The position numbers and the translations under genes are program-made. The notes under the pieces were generated by a model. That model searched no databases and was not told the DNA's origin. It saw only the letters and a list, made by a program, of their open reading frames with translations. Shown piece by piece: positions 26,024-34,771 of a stretch of 64,000 bases of DNA (the stretch's first letter is position 1; each line of letters opens with the position of its first letter). This DNA comes from Varibaculum vaginae (GTDB lineage: Bacteria; Actinomycetota; Actinomycetes; Actinomycetales; Actinomycetaceae): contig NZ_UWNY01000001.1 in NCBI RefSeq assembly GCF_900604285.1, forward strand, positions 1,183,774 to 1,247,773, given 5' to 3'.

Positions 26024-27625
26024 CTATCTCGCGGTGAGCGCGCAGCTGAAGCTGCCGATGCCGCTCGCTATGCGGCACACGTCGCCCGTTCGCGGCTCGT
26101 GTATGTACCTGTCGTCGCCGATGTAGATGGCCACGTGGCCCGAGCGGTAGAGGATGTCGCCGGGCTTCGCCTCCGAGAGCGGTATGCGCCTGAGCTCCTC
26201 GTACTGGGAACCCGTGTAGTGGCTTATGCGGATGCCCGCCTGCGCGTAGCAGTACTGCGTGAGCCCGCTGCAGTCGAGCGCCTTGCCGGGGGTCGAGCCT
26301 CCCCACACGTAGGGCACGCCGAGCTGGCTGTACGCCGCCTCGACGATCGCGTTCCCGTTCGCGGCCGGGTACTTCAGGTCCTCGACCGTCATGGAGTCGA
26401 GCCGGTAGAGGCCCCATTGCGCCATGATCGACTTCAGGGACTCGACGTAGGACGAGTCGGTCGCCCAGCCGGCGTCCTTGAGCCCCTCGGCCATCCTGTC
26501 CGAGTCGTGCCTCTCGATCGCCTCCCGGATGAGGGCGTTGCCCGAGTAGCGCTCCGCCTGCAGGAAGACCCTGCTGCGGAAGCGGATGCACTCGGCGTCG
26601 CCGGTGAAGCGGATGAAGCTCGCCGTGATCTGGGTGTGCTCGCCGGGCACGTACTCCTCGCTGGTGGCCCAGTTCGCCTTGCCGGCCACCTCGGGGCAGC
26701 CCGCGTAGCCCGACCACCACTTCATGCCGAAGAGGTTGTGGTCGCGCTCTGCGAGCTGGCTCATGCGGTCGCCCTGGCCGGACTCCTGGATGATCTGCGC
26801 GATGGTGCAGCCCGCCGGGTGCCCGTACTCCTCCTGGCACTCGAGCGCCGCCTCGACCATCTCGTAGGTGATGTAGGGCGGCAGCCCCTCGAGGCCCTGC
26901 TTGGAGGCCGCGTCGTCCCAGAAGCCGAACAGCGCGCTCAGCAGCTGCGCGACGGCGAGCGCGCAGGCGACGAAGGCCACGATGCCGGCCACCGCCCCGA
27001 GCAGGGCGGGCGCTGCGCCCGAGACCGCGCCCGCGATCGCGGAGGCGGCGCCCTTCGACCCCGCGGCTCGGGCCGCCTCGCCCGACGCCTGCGCGGCCGC
27101 CTGGGCCGCCTGGTGCTTGGCCGGGGCGGTCGCGCCGGCTGCCTCGGGGCCGCGCGCGCCTCCCTTTGGGGCGCCGAGCGCGGTTGCCGCCTTGCGGCTG
27201 CCTTGGGCTGCTTTCTTCGCCTTCCTCTGCCGCAGCCTTCCCGCGGCCTTCTTGGCCGCACGCCCCGCGTCGTACATGCCCGAGGCGCCCTCGAGCTCCT
27301 CCGAGTCGTCGAGCTGGGAGACGGCCTCCCGGGCGATCGCCAGCTTCGCCGCATCGACGCGCGAGCGCATCGCGGCCGCCGCGCGCCGGTCGCCGGCTGG
27401 TTGGGACAATTTGTCCCCGAGCCCGCCTTCCGGCGCGTCGGGCCTGGAAGGGCGCCCCTTCGCCGTTGCGGCGGGGCCTCCCGCCTCGTCGAGCGGGCCG
27501 GCGCCCTCCGAGACGTTTCCCAGGGCGTCGCGCTCGGTCTCCGCGACGTCGCCCGCGGTGAGCACGTCGCGGCGCTGCGCCCCGACCACCTCGAGCATCC
27601 CGCCGCCCTCGCTCGGGCCGGCCAT
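26024..27625 (-). CDS. VirB1-like bifunctional wall hydrolase (GH73 + NlpC/P60)
   Basis: A 533-residue protein starting at ATG 27625; GGAGG overlaps the virB4 stop just before it. Residues 1-180 are cytosolic, charged and Ala-rich. One membrane helix follows (PALLGAVAGIVAFVACALAV). Then comes a glucosaminidase-like domain (CTIAQIIQESGQGDRMSQLA, HNLFGMKWW) and a C-terminal NlpC/P60 endopeptidase with LDCSGLTQYC and SGHVAIYIGDD as catalytic Cys and His. It resembles Orf14-type proteins of Tn916 and would open peptidoglycan for the transfer channel. A copy of the 15-bp palindrome (27403) encodes GDKLS in its cytosolic part. Confidence 0.9.
   Translation of the reverse strand: MAGPSEGGGMLEVVGAQRRDVLTAGDVAETERDALGNVSEGAGPLDEAGGPAATAKGRPSRPDAPEGGLGDKLSQPAGDRRAAAAMRSRVDAAKLAIAREAVSQLDDSEELEGASGMYDAGRAAKKAAGRLRQRKAKKAAQGSRKAATALGAPKGGARGPEAAGATAPAKHQAAQAAAQASGEAARAAGSKGAASAIAGAVSGAAPALLGAVAGIVAFVACALAVAQLLSALFGFWDDAASKQGLEGLPPYITYEMVEAALECQEEYGHPAGCTIAQIIQESGQGDRMSQLAERDHNLFGMKWWSGYAGCPEVAGKANWATSEEYVPGEHTQITASFIRFTGDAECIRFRSRVFLQAERYSGNALIREAIERHDSDRMAEGLKDAGWATDSSYVESLKSIMAQWGLYRLDSMTVEDLKYPAANGNAIVEAAYSQLGVPYVWGGSTPGKALDCSGLTQYCYAQAGIRISHYTGSQYEELRRIPLSEAKPGDILYRSGHVAIYIGDDRYIHEPRTGDVCRIASGIGSFSCALTAR
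27403..27417. repeat. 15-bp palindrome GGGACAATTTGTCCC, copy 2
   Basis: Exact copy of the palindrome at 20317, here in the wall hydrolase gene. On the coding strand it gives the codons for DKLS, as in the other two copies. Confidence 0.9.
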
Positions 27626-27627
27626 TC

Positions 27628-30105
27628 CTATTCCTCCGCCTCTCGCGCCGCCCGGCGCATCTCGCGCTCGGCGACCTCTGCGGGCTTGGTGTTCCACAGG
27701 TCGTAGAGCGGGCCTTTCGGGAAGTCGTCGGTGATGGGCACGCGGATCCCGGCGCTGATGAGCAGGCCCTCGCCGGGCTTGACGGCGTCGCCGATGTAGC
27801 CGCGCTCCGTGGCGGAGAGCTGGAGCATCTCCGCCCATGCGTCGAGGTCGGCGGTGGACTGCTTGTGCAGCAGGAAGAACTCGGAGTTGAGCACCATGTC
27901 GCGGGCCTCGGCGTTGGCCAGCATGTGGCTCGTGTTCTGGCTGATGCCGGTGCAGATGAGGCCGAACTTGCGCCCCTCGCGCCACAGGCGGGCGAAGTAC
28001 TCGACCACCGTCGGGTGCGCGAAGAGGCTCTGCACCTCGTCGATGTAGAGCCAGGTGTAGTTGGGGCGCGGCGGCGTTACCATCACGCGGTTGCGCACCA
28101 TCTCGAGCGCCGTGATCATGCCGAACACGCGCATGTTCTGGCCGAGGCCGTGCATGTCGATGTTGGTGATGCGGTTGTCGAGCGCCACGTTGCTCTGGCC
28201 GTTGAAGAAGGAGAACGCGCCCTTCACGTAGCGCTCGTAGCGCAGCGCGATGTCGGCGGCCTCGGGCTCGGGCTGAGCGAGCAGCGCCGCGTGGAAGTCG
28301 CCGAGCGTGGGCAGGCGGCCGTCCCTCGCGCACTCCCGGTACGCCTCGCCGACGCAGCGGGCGATGATCGAGCGGTCGCGCTCCGGCAGGCCCTCGCGGC
28401 CCTCGGCCATGAGCGCGCTCGAGAGCGCGAGCACCGCGTCGGTCTTGTACGCGAGCTTGGCGGCGTCGGCGCGGTCCGCGACGTCGGCGGTGTCGAGGGG
28501 GTTGAGCACCGCCGAGCATCCCGGGGCGAGCTCGACGTTCGCGCCGCCGAGCGCGCCGACGAGGTTGCCGTACTCGCCGGCCGGGTCGAAGATCACGACC
28601 TCGTCCTCGGGGTGCGCGAGCACGGTGTTGGTTATCTCGCGCTTCACCGAGAAGCTCTTGCCCGATCCGGGCTTGCCGCACACGAAGCCCATGGGGCTCG
28701 CCAGGCGCTTGCGGTCGCACAGCACCAGGTTCCCGCTCTCCCTGGACTGCCCGTAGTAGCCTCCGCCCGCCTCGTCGAGGCTCTGGCTGGCGAAGGGCAT
28801 CTGCATGGCCACCTGCCCCGTGGTGAGGTAGCGGCTCACGGTGACGTGGTTGTCCCCGAGCGGGAGCACCGAGTTGAGAGCCTGGCGCTGCCGGAAGTGG
28901 AGCGGCTCGAGGCCGATCGTGCAGCCCTGCGCGACGCTCGTCACCTGCTGGACGCGGCGGTCGAGCTCCTCGAGGCTGTCGGCCCAGGTGTAGACGAGGC
29001 CCGTGTAGACGAACAGGCGCTCGGACTTGTTGCGCAGGAAGTCGAGCAGCTCCTCGGCCTCCTCCTTCGAGAAGCGCAGCTCGGGCGGCAGGATCTGGTA
29101 GTCGTAGCCCTTCTTCACGGCGCTCATCTGCTCGTCGATGATCTCCTTGTCCATCCAGTCGATCTGGCGCTTCACGAGCGCGAGCGCCTCGCTCTGCGCG
29201 ATGGGCTGCACGTGCAGCGTCACGTTGAGCGGCAGCGGCAGGTCGATGATGGAGGCGAGGTAGGTCTCCTCGATGACCGACCCGAAGCTGCGCACCGCGA
29301 GCACCGCGCCGTAGCGCCCGTCGCTGCGGAAGCAGTCGGACCTGCCCTCGGGCTTGAAGTCGAGCGTGGAGGGCATGACGAAGTCCTTCGTGCGCGCTCC
29401 CGACGTCGGGGACAATTTGTCCCAGGAGAACTCGAAGCGCGACCCCGGGCGCAGCTGCCCCTGCAAAAGCTCGAGCCTCTCGACGCCGTCGAGGGCGCGC
29501 GACGAGCAGCGTATGCGCGCGAGCGTCTGCTCCACGTCGCCCCGGATGCGCGCGAGCTTGGGCACCGCGGCGTCGACGTCGTCGGCGCCCACGGCGTAGG
29601 TCAGGTAGCGGTGGCGCACGAGGTTCGAGACGCCCTCGCGCATCTTGTCGTTGAGGATCCGGTTGTACTCTTCGGCGAGCCCGGCGGTGGCGCGCTCCCC
29701 GGGCTCGAAGAAGACCTTGCGGCCGACCTCGTCGGCGGGGATGGGCGCGTTCACTACCTGGAGCTGCACGTGGGAGTCCGCCGGGAAGTAGTTGAACAGC
29801 GAGCTCATCACGGTGAAGGCCGTCTCGCGCGCCTCCTTGCGCGCGGACTGGTAGCTGATGTCGGAGAACTCGACCGTCTGGCTGAACACCCCGGGCATCA
29901 CCTGGGCGATGCCGTCCCTGTACATGGCGTCGTAGCCGACGTAGGCGGCCATCTCGCGCGAGCGGTCGCGCTCCCGGCGGCGCCTCTGCCGCTCGGCCTC
30001 CGCGCCCTTCGAGGCGTCCTTGCGCCCGCCCGTGCCGCCGAGGAGCAGCCCGAGGGTGCTCGGGCGCTTCGGCCTATTCTCCTTGTTGCTTCTTGCTCGG
30101 CTCAT
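27628..30105 (-). CDS. VirB4-type conjugation ATPase
   Basis: An 825-residue ATPase with an N-terminal charged region, a central VirB4/TrbE domain, Walker A CGKPGSGKS (about residues 475-483) and Walker B TWLYIDEVQ (about 682-690). It energises the type IV secretion channel at the cytosolic face of the membrane. The ATG at 30105 overlaps the PrgI gene by 32 bp, the usual order in Gram-positive elements. The third palindrome copy lies at 29408-29422. Confidence 0.95.
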   Translation of the reverse strand: MSRARSNKENRPKRPSTLGLLLGGTGGRKDASKGAEAERQRRRRERDRSREMAAYVGYDAMYRDGIAQVMPGVFSQTVEFSDISYQSARKEARETAFTVMSSLFNYFPADSHVQLQVVNAPIPADEVGRKVFFEPGERATAGLAEEYNRILNDKMREGVSNLVRHRYLTYAVGADDVDAAVPKLARIRGDVEQTLARIRCSSRALDGVERLELLQGQLRPGSRFEFSWDKLSPTSGARTKDFVMPSTLDFKPEGRSDCFRSDGRYGAVLAVRSFGSVIEETYLASIIDLPLPLNVTLHVQPIAQSEALALVKRQIDWMDKEIIDEQMSAVKKGYDYQILPPELRFSKEEAEELLDFLRNKSERLFVYTGLVYTWADSLEELDRRVQQVTSVAQGCTIGLEPLHFRQRQALNSVLPLGDNHVTVSRYLTTGQVAMQMPFASQSLDEAGGGYYGQSRESGNLVLCDRKRLASPMGFVCGKPGSGKSFSVKREITNTVLAHPEDEVVIFDPAGEYGNLVGALGGANVELAPGCSAVLNPLDTADVADRADAAKLAYKTDAVLALSSALMAEGREGLPERDRSIIARCVGEAYRECARDGRLPTLGDFHAALLAQPEPEAADIALRYERYVKGAFSFFNGQSNVALDNRITNIDMHGLGQNMRVFGMITALEMVRNRVMVTPPRPNYTWLYIDEVQSLFAHPTVVEYFARLWREGRKFGLICTGISQNTSHMLANAEARDMVLNSEFFLLHKQSTADLDAWAEMLQLSATERGYIGDAVKPGEGLLISAGIRVPITDDFPKGPLYDLWNTKPAEVAEREMRRAAREAEE
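29408..29422. repeat. 15-bp palindrome GGGACAATTTGTCCC, copy 3
   Basis: Exact copy inside virB4, encoding part of FSWDKLSPTSG. The segment coincides with the variable linker of the protein. Confidence 0.9.
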
Positions 30106-30499
30106 AGAGCTCGGCTCCTTTCTTCCTTGCCCTGCGCCTCGCGCGACGTCCCGGGCGGCCCGGGCGCGGCGAGCCCTCGGGGAGGCTCCCGGCGAGGCAG
30201 GGCTCGTACGCGAGCAGCTGCGGGGAGAGCTCGTGTGCCGCCAAAAGCGGCAGCAGCTCCTCGGCGCGCATGCCGAAGGGCCGCCAGAACCCGGCGAGCC
30301 AGAACGGCATGCTGCAGAGCATGATCGGGAAGGCCGCGTCCGCGACGTCGGCGTGCAGGCCCAGGTGGACGAAGGCCGCCGCCCCGACCGCGCTGCCGAA
30401 GCCGAGCGACACGCATGCGAGCGTGCGCAGGCTCATCTTCCCGACGATCTTCTCCTCGTACTCGCCGATGTCCTTCTGCACCGGTATCCGGAGCGCCAT
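30074..30499 (-). CDS. PrgI-family membrane protein
   Basis: A 141-residue protein. MALRIPVQKDIGEYEEKIVG followed by two membrane helices (LACVSLGFGSAVGAAAFVHL and AAFPIMLCSMPFWLAGFW) is the classic PrgI pattern (VPxDIxxYEPKxxGxxxxRQ). A basic C-terminal tail follows. PrgI proteins are VirB3-like components encoded just before VirB4, as here. The start has no strong alternative. Confidence 0.9.
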   Translation of the reverse strand: MALRIPVQKDIGEYEEKIVGKMSLRTLACVSLGFGSAVGAAAFVHLGLHADVADAAFPIMLCSMPFWLAGFWRPFGMRAEELLPLLAAHELSPQLLAYEPCLAGSLPEGSPRPGRPGRRARRRARKKGAELYEPSKKQQGE

Positions 30500-30511
30500 C
30501 CGCGACGCCCC

Positions 30512-30727
30512 CTATGCCGGCAGCCAGGACGTGTCCAGCTGCCCGAAGTAGACCGACGCGGCGATGATGATCGCGCCGCCGGCGATGGTGGAAATGGCGG
30601 TCGCGATCTGCGGGCCGCCCTGCTGCTCCCTGATGGCCAGGCCGAGCGAGACCGCTCCCCACACGACCAGGAAGCCGCCGAGGAAGGTCACGCAGCCCGA
30701 CACGAGCTTGATGACGTTTGCGAGCAT
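30512..30727 (-). CDS. Small two-helix membrane protein (Maff2/VirB2-like)
   Basis: A 71-residue protein from ATG 30727 with AAGGAGA five bases upstream. It consists of two hydrophobic helices, VTFLGGFLVVWGAVSLGLAI and TAISTIAGGAIIIAASVYF, separated by REQQGGPQ. This matches the small Maff2/TrbC-type proteins located between the coupling protein and PrgI in Gram-positive conjugative elements. Likely a channel or pilin-like subunit. Confidence 0.85.
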   Translation of the reverse strand: MLANVIKLVSGCVTFLGGFLVVWGAVSLGLAIREQQGGPQIATAISTIAGGAIIIAASVYFGQLDTSWLPA

Positions 30728-30769
30728 GCTGTTCTCCTTTGCTTTCGGTTGACGATGTTCCTTGCTGTT

Positions 30770-30790
30770 CCTCCCCCGCGGCGGGGGAGG
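30770..30790. repeat. Hairpin between virD4 and small membrane gene
   Basis: CCTCCCCCGC (30770-30779) and GCGGGGGAGG (30781-30790) form a perfect 10-bp stem. It lies in the 83-bp gap before the Maff2-like gene. No T run follows, so it may be a partial terminator or mRNA stabiliser. Confidence 0.6.
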
Positions 30791-30810
30791 CCCGCGTCGT
30801 CGCGGCCCCG

Positions 30811-32628
30811 TCACGAGGCGCCGTCCTTCCGCCTGCGGTACTCCGCGAAGTCAAACGGGCCGCGGCGCGCGGCCTCCTCGAGCAGGCTCGAGCGCGGGTG
30901 GCGCTCGAGCCGGTACTTCCGGTCCATGAGCGGCATGCACCCGTTCACGAGCACGAGCGCGTCCTCGCGCGGCATGCGCGCCACCTCGGCGGGCTGTATG
31001 AGGTCGCGCTCGGAGATGCCGCGGTTCACGGTCCGGGTCCAGCCGGCGCCCCGCGAGTCGCTCTGCGTCTCGCTCGCCACCGTCTGCTTGCCGGCCATCT
31101 TGCTGATCTCCTCGTTGGTCTCGTTCGCCTTGCCGCCCAGGTAGAGCAGCGTGTCGCAGGCGTTCACGATGGTCTCGGCGTTGTTGTCGCCGTAGGTCTC
31201 CTTCAGCTGCGAGAGCGACTGGACGATCATCGAGACGGCGATGTTCCTGCTGCGGGTGACGGCGATGGTCCGCTCGAAGTCTGGTATGCGCCCGATGTTG
31301 GCGAACTCGTCGAAGACGAAGTGCACCGTCGTGGGCAGCGAGCCGCCGTGCGCCTCGAGCGCCTCGGCGCAAAGCGCGCTCACGGCTGTGTCCATGAGCA
31401 GGGCGAACAGGAAGTCGAAGGTCGAGTCGGTGTCGCTCATAGACGCGAAGAGCGCGACCTTCGCGCCCTCGTCGCCCATGTGGGCGAGGTCGAGCTCGTC
31501 TTTGGAGGTGAGGTCGCGCACGGCGCGGATGGAAAGCGGCTTCAGGCGGACGTTGCAGCTCGAGAGCATCGACTTCATGGTGTCGCCGGCGGCCACGCGG
31601 AACTCGCGGTAGCTCGCGAGCGCGAAGTCGTCGGGGGGCGCGGGCTCGCGGACCTTGACCCACTCCCACGCGCCGTCCTCCTCGGCGAAGCCGCGCAGCG
31701 AACCGCCCTCCGCCGAGGCGCCGCCGCGCCTGACGTAGCGCTCGCCGGTCTCCAGCTCGCGGAACACCATGTCGAGCGGGCTCATGTAGCCCGGGTCGTC
31801 GCGGGCGTCGGCGAGCGAGAGCAGCGTGAGCAGCCCGTCGAGGTTCCGGTCGGCGGGCTCGCAGTGCATGACGAGGTAGGCCGTGAGCGCGGTGTAGACC
31901 AGGCGCTCGGCCTTCTCCCAGTAGGGGTCGCCCTTGTGGTCGGCCTCGCCCTCGGTGTTGGCGACGATGCCGCGGGCGAAGCGGATGACTCCCGCCTCGT
32001 CGCTTATGTAGGCTATGGGGTTGAAGCGCATGGAGCGCGTGAAGTCGATGGTGTCGAACGCGCGGATCTCGTAGCCGAGCTCCGCCAGCGCGCCGCCCAT
32101 CTCGCGGATGAGCGTGCCCTTCGGGTCGGTCACGAAGAAGCTGGCGTTGGCCTGCAGGAGGTTCGGCTTGACGTAGTAGCGCGTCTTGCCGGTGCCGGGT
32201 CCTCCAACCACGAGCACGTTGTCGTTGGTGTCGGTGGAGAGGTCGAACCTGCGGCTCACGAGGCGGATGCGCGCGTTGTCGGTGAGGATGATGTTGTTGT
32301 CGGGGTCCTTGGGGTCGCCGAAGGGCGCGATGTCCTTGCGCGTGGCCCACCTGGAGCTACCGTGCTCCTCGCCGTCGCGCCGGGCCCCCTTGGTCCCCAG
32401 TGAGCGGGCCCAGGCGAAAAGTGCGCCGCACGCGCAGGCGGTCCCGGCGCACAGGGGAAGCGCCTCCGCGGAGAAGACGTGTCCCGCGCGGAGCGCTGCC
32501 GGGATCGCCGCCATGGCGGCCTCCGGGTCGAGGATCGGGTTCGCGCCCGACGCCGCTATTGCCGCGGCCGCTGCGTCTCCCATGGCGAACGCGGCTGCGG
32601 CCAGCGCGGCCGCCGCCTGCCACCTCAT
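30811..32628 (-). CDS. VirD4-type coupling protein
   Basis: A 605-residue ATPase of the TraG/VirD4 family. An N-terminal membrane region is followed by Walker A VVGGPGTGKTRYYVKPNLLQ (about residues 138-157), FVTDPKGTLIREMGG, and Walker B VHFVFDEFANIGRIPDF (about 435-451). It recruits the relaxase-DNA complex to the secretion channel. ATG 32628 overlaps the end of the PcfB-like gene. Confidence 0.95.
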   Translation of the reverse strand: MRWQAAAALAAAAFAMGDAAAAAIAASGANPILDPEAAMAAIPAALRAGHVFSAEALPLCAGTACACGALFAWARSLGTKGARRDGEEHGSSRWATRKDIAPFGDPKDPDNNIILTDNARIRLVSRRFDLSTDTNDNVLVVGGPGTGKTRYYVKPNLLQANASFFVTDPKGTLIREMGGALAELGYEIRAFDTIDFTRSMRFNPIAYISDEAGVIRFARGIVANTEGEADHKGDPYWEKAERLVYTALTAYLVMHCEPADRNLDGLLTLLSLADARDDPGYMSPLDMVFRELETGERYVRRGGASAEGGSLRGFAEEDGAWEWVKVREPAPPDDFALASYREFRVAAGDTMKSMLSSCNVRLKPLSIRAVRDLTSKDELDLAHMGDEGAKVALFASMSDTDSTFDFLFALLMDTAVSALCAEALEAHGGSLPTTVHFVFDEFANIGRIPDFERTIAVTRSRNIAVSMIVQSLSQLKETYGDNNAETIVNACDTLLYLGGKANETNEEISKMAGKQTVASETQSDSRGAGWTRTVNRGISERDLIQPAEVARMPREDALVLVNGCMPLMDRKYRLERHPRSSLLEEAARRGPFDFAEYRRRKDGAS

Positions 32629-33176
32629 CTCTCGGGCCCCTCGATCTGGCGCGGGCCGCGGTCCCGGCCGATGTCCTGGCTGTGGGCCCTCGACGCCTCG
32701 CGCGCACGCTCCGCGCGCTCCGCCAGCCGCTCGGGCTCCTGGCGCCTCTCGGCGATCTCGGCTAGCCGCTCCCTCGCGCGGTCAGCGGCCTTGCCCGTCT
32801 CTTGCTCCAGCTGGCGGAAGGCCTCGTCGACCTCGGGGGCGTCCTCCACCTTGAAGAGCAGCCAGTCGCGGCCCTCGCCGGGGATGATGTGGTGCTCGAC
32901 CGACGCGGCGCGCAGCTTGTCGGAGACGACCTCCTTGATCGTCGCGTACTCGGGAAGCCCAGAGAGCTCCTCGAGGCTGAGCTTCGCGTAGGTCGGCACG
33001 CCGTCGGCCGCGATGGCCTCGGCGCGCCCGCCGGCGATGGTCCCGCGGATTCCCGCGAGGCGCTCGGAGAGCTCCCTCGCGCTGCGCGCCATTGCCTCGG
33101 CGCCGGCCTCCTGGCCGATCCTCAGCATCCAGTCGAGCAGCTTGCCGCCCGCCTCGTCCCCGTAGTCGCTCGCCAT
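32625..33176 (-). CDS. PcfB/DUF3801-like protein
   Basis: A 183-residue protein. MASDYGDEAGGKLLDWMLRI resembles the opening of PcfB (DUF3801) proteins, which sit directly before the coupling protein and help load the relaxosome. The middle contains LSGLPEYATIKEVVSDKLR and the second half is a charged helical tail (ERLAEIAERRQEPERLAER). The 4-bp overlap with virD4 supports joint function. Confidence in the family is moderate. Confidence 0.75.
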   Translation of the reverse strand: MASDYGDEAGGKLLDWMLRIGQEAGAEAMARSARELSERLAGIRGTIAGGRAEAIAADGVPTYAKLSLEELSGLPEYATIKEVVSDKLRAASVEHHIIPGEGRDWLLFKVEDAPEVDEAFRQLEQETGKAADRARERLAEIAERRQEPERLAERAERAREASRAHSQDIGRDRGPRQIEGPER

Positions 33177-33202
33177 CCCGCGCCTCCCTTCCAGTCGAGA
33201 TG

Positions 33203-33225
33203 AAAAAGGGGCGCCTTCGCGCCCC
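33203..33225 (-). terminator. Intrinsic terminator, minus strand
   Basis: Stem GGGGCGC-CTTC-GCGCCCC (33208-33225) followed on the minus strand by five T (33207-33203). It lies between the gene ending at 33234 and the PcfB-like gene, so the upstream gene seems to be a separate transcription unit. Confidence 0.85.
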
Positions 33226-33233
33226 GGTCGTCC

Positions 33234-33767
33234 CTATTCGGCCCCGACGGCCCTCTCGCGCGCCATTGGGGCGCGGGCTTCCTGCCCGGCGTGCGCGCGG
33301 CTCGCCTCGCGGGCGGACGCGGCGCGCTGCGCCAGCGGCTCGGGAGACTTCTCGTGCAGATGGGCCCACTCGCCGCTGCGGCACTGCTCCGGCGTCGCCT
33401 CGCACATGTCGCGCATGGCGCGCTCGAACCGCTCGGGCTCCTGGGCGATGGCGCCGAAGCTCCAGCTCTCGAAGCCGGTCCACGCGTCGCCGTCGCGCTT
33501 GAGCGTCCACCACTCGTCGCCGCCGTTCACCTGCTGGATGAACGCGAGGTCGCGGTAGCAGAACCCCTGGCGTATGGCCCAGTTGCCCGAGCCCAGCGCC
33601 TCGCGGAGCCTGTCGACGCTGTCCGTGCGGGAGAACTCGTAGGGGTACTCCTCGAGGAACGGGTCGTCCTGCCAGTCGAAGCCGCCGACCTTGAGCCAGC
33701 CGTTCTCCTGGCACTTCTCCACGAGCCCGTCGTGCTCGCGGCCGGTTATCCTCTCGAAGCCGTCCAT
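33234..33767 (-). CDS. Unknown 177-residue protein
   Basis: It begins MDGFERITGREHDGLVEKCQ and contains several tryptophans (GFDWQDDPF, GGDEWWTLKRDGDAWTGFES). The C-terminal 40 residues (RAASAREASRAHAGQEARAP) resemble the Ala/Arg/Glu tails seen on the PcfB-like and other proteins of this operon. Soluble. I do not recognise it. It has its own terminator after it and a repeated operator-like sequence 154 bp before its start. Confidence 0.7.
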   Translation of the reverse strand: MDGFERITGREHDGLVEKCQENGWLKVGGFDWQDDPFLEEYPYEFSRTDSVDRLREALGSGNWAIRQGFCYRDLAFIQQVNGGDEWWTLKRDGDAWTGFESWSFGAIAQEPERFERAMRDMCEATPEQCRSGEWAHLHEKSPEPLAQRAASAREASRAHAGQEARAPMARERAVGAE

Positions 33768-33920
33768 GGGCCCTCCGCCTTTCGTTTGTTGCTTGGCGGG
33801 CGGCGTCCTCGCGATGGGGGCACGGTGCGAGTCGGAGCAGACGTGCGTGCTGGCGCGTCGGCGCCGCCCAAGACGTGTATAGCGATTTCAATTGCGTCGG
33901 AGGGCGGGGCCGCCCGCGAT

Positions 33921-33955
33921 GGGTCGAGCTGGGTCGAGCCGTCCGCGCCTCCACG
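33921..33955 (-). promoter_or_regulatory. Paired GGGTCGAG boxes, copy 1
   Basis: Two GGGTCGAG boxes at 33921 and 33931, ten bases apart, followed by a CGCCTCCACG block. The same arrangement occurs at 35960-35994. Both copies lie upstream of a minus-strand gene, so a shared regulator is likely. Confidence 0.55.
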
Positions 33956-33968
33956 GGAAGCGCACAGG

Positions 33969-34757
33969 TCAGCCGCGCCGGCGCCTGTCCCTTCCGCCCA
34001 GGTAGACGGGCCTGCAGGTCTGGGAGATCCTGCTCGCGATGGCCTCTGCCGTGACGCGCTCGCCGCGCCTCGCGAGCCTGTCCGCCAGCGCGCCGGGCGC
34101 GTAGTTCGACGTGACGATGGTCGGGCGCATGTCCTCGTAGCGCGCATCGAGCACGCTGAACACGGTGCCGACGGACCATTCGGTCGCGTCCTCCTTGCCG
34201 AGGTCGTCGAGCACGAGGACGTCGCACTTGGCGTACCGCGCGACGGCGGCCTCGGTGCCGCCCTCGTCGAACGTCGCCTTCACGCGCTCGAGCATGCCCT
34301 TGGCGGTCGTGAAGGCGACCTCGTAGCCCGCCTCGGCGAACAGCCTGGCCATGGCGGAGGCGGCGTGCGTCTTGCCGGCACCGACGCCCCCGTGTATGTA
34401 GAGCCCGGCGCCACCGTTGCCCGCGAACGAGGCGATGTACTCGGCGAACTCGGGGCGGTCTGCCTCGGCGGCCCAGTAGCGCCTGGGGATGCCCGCGCGC
34501 GCGAGCACCTTCTCCCGGCGGGCCTCCTCCTCCTTGGCGGCGAGGTTGGCGCGCCTTCGCGCCTCGGCCTCCCGCTCGCTGACCGCGCCCTCGCACGGGC
34601 AGGGGGCGGCGGAGACCCAGGCGACCCTGCCTGCTAGCGCCGCGCCGAGCGGCTCGAGGGCGGCGCCGCAGTGCGGGCACGCCCTCGGCTCCGGCTCGTC
34701 GAAGGAGAGCCCGGCCGCACGGGCCTGCTCCAGGGTGATGAGTCCCGCTCGGTCCAT
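33969..34757 (-). CDS. DnaC/IstB-like helicase loader
   Basis: A 262-residue AAA+ ATPase. ATG 34757 was chosen since it follows the previous stop by 14 bp; a start at 34817 would overlap that gene. The N-terminus has a zinc-finger-like pair CPHCGAALEPL and APCPCEG. The ATPase core has Walker A GGVGAGKTHAA, Walker B CDVLVLDDLGKE and sensor region IVTSNYAPGALADRL. Such loaders place the replicative helicase on an origin. It is coupled with the initiator-like gene just upstream, forming a replication module. Confidence 0.88.
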   Translation of the reverse strand: MDRAGLITLEQARAAGLSFDEPEPRACPHCGAALEPLGAALAGRVAWVSAAPCPCEGAVSEREAEARRRANLAAKEEEARREKVLARAGIPRRYWAAEADRPEFAEYIASFAGNGGAGLYIHGGVGAGKTHAASAMARLFAEAGYEVAFTTAKGMLERVKATFDEGGTEAAVARYAKCDVLVLDDLGKEDATEWSVGTVFSVLDARYEDMRPTIVTSNYAPGALADRLARRGERVTAEAIASRISQTCRPVYLGGRDRRRRG

Positions 34758-34771
34758 CGGGCGCCCCTTCC

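Noticed and set aside
26024-28720. An 898-codon version of the wall hydrolase
   Set aside because: The extension is an antisense-like shadow of virB4. ATG 27625 with GGAGG upstream fits the operon spacing.
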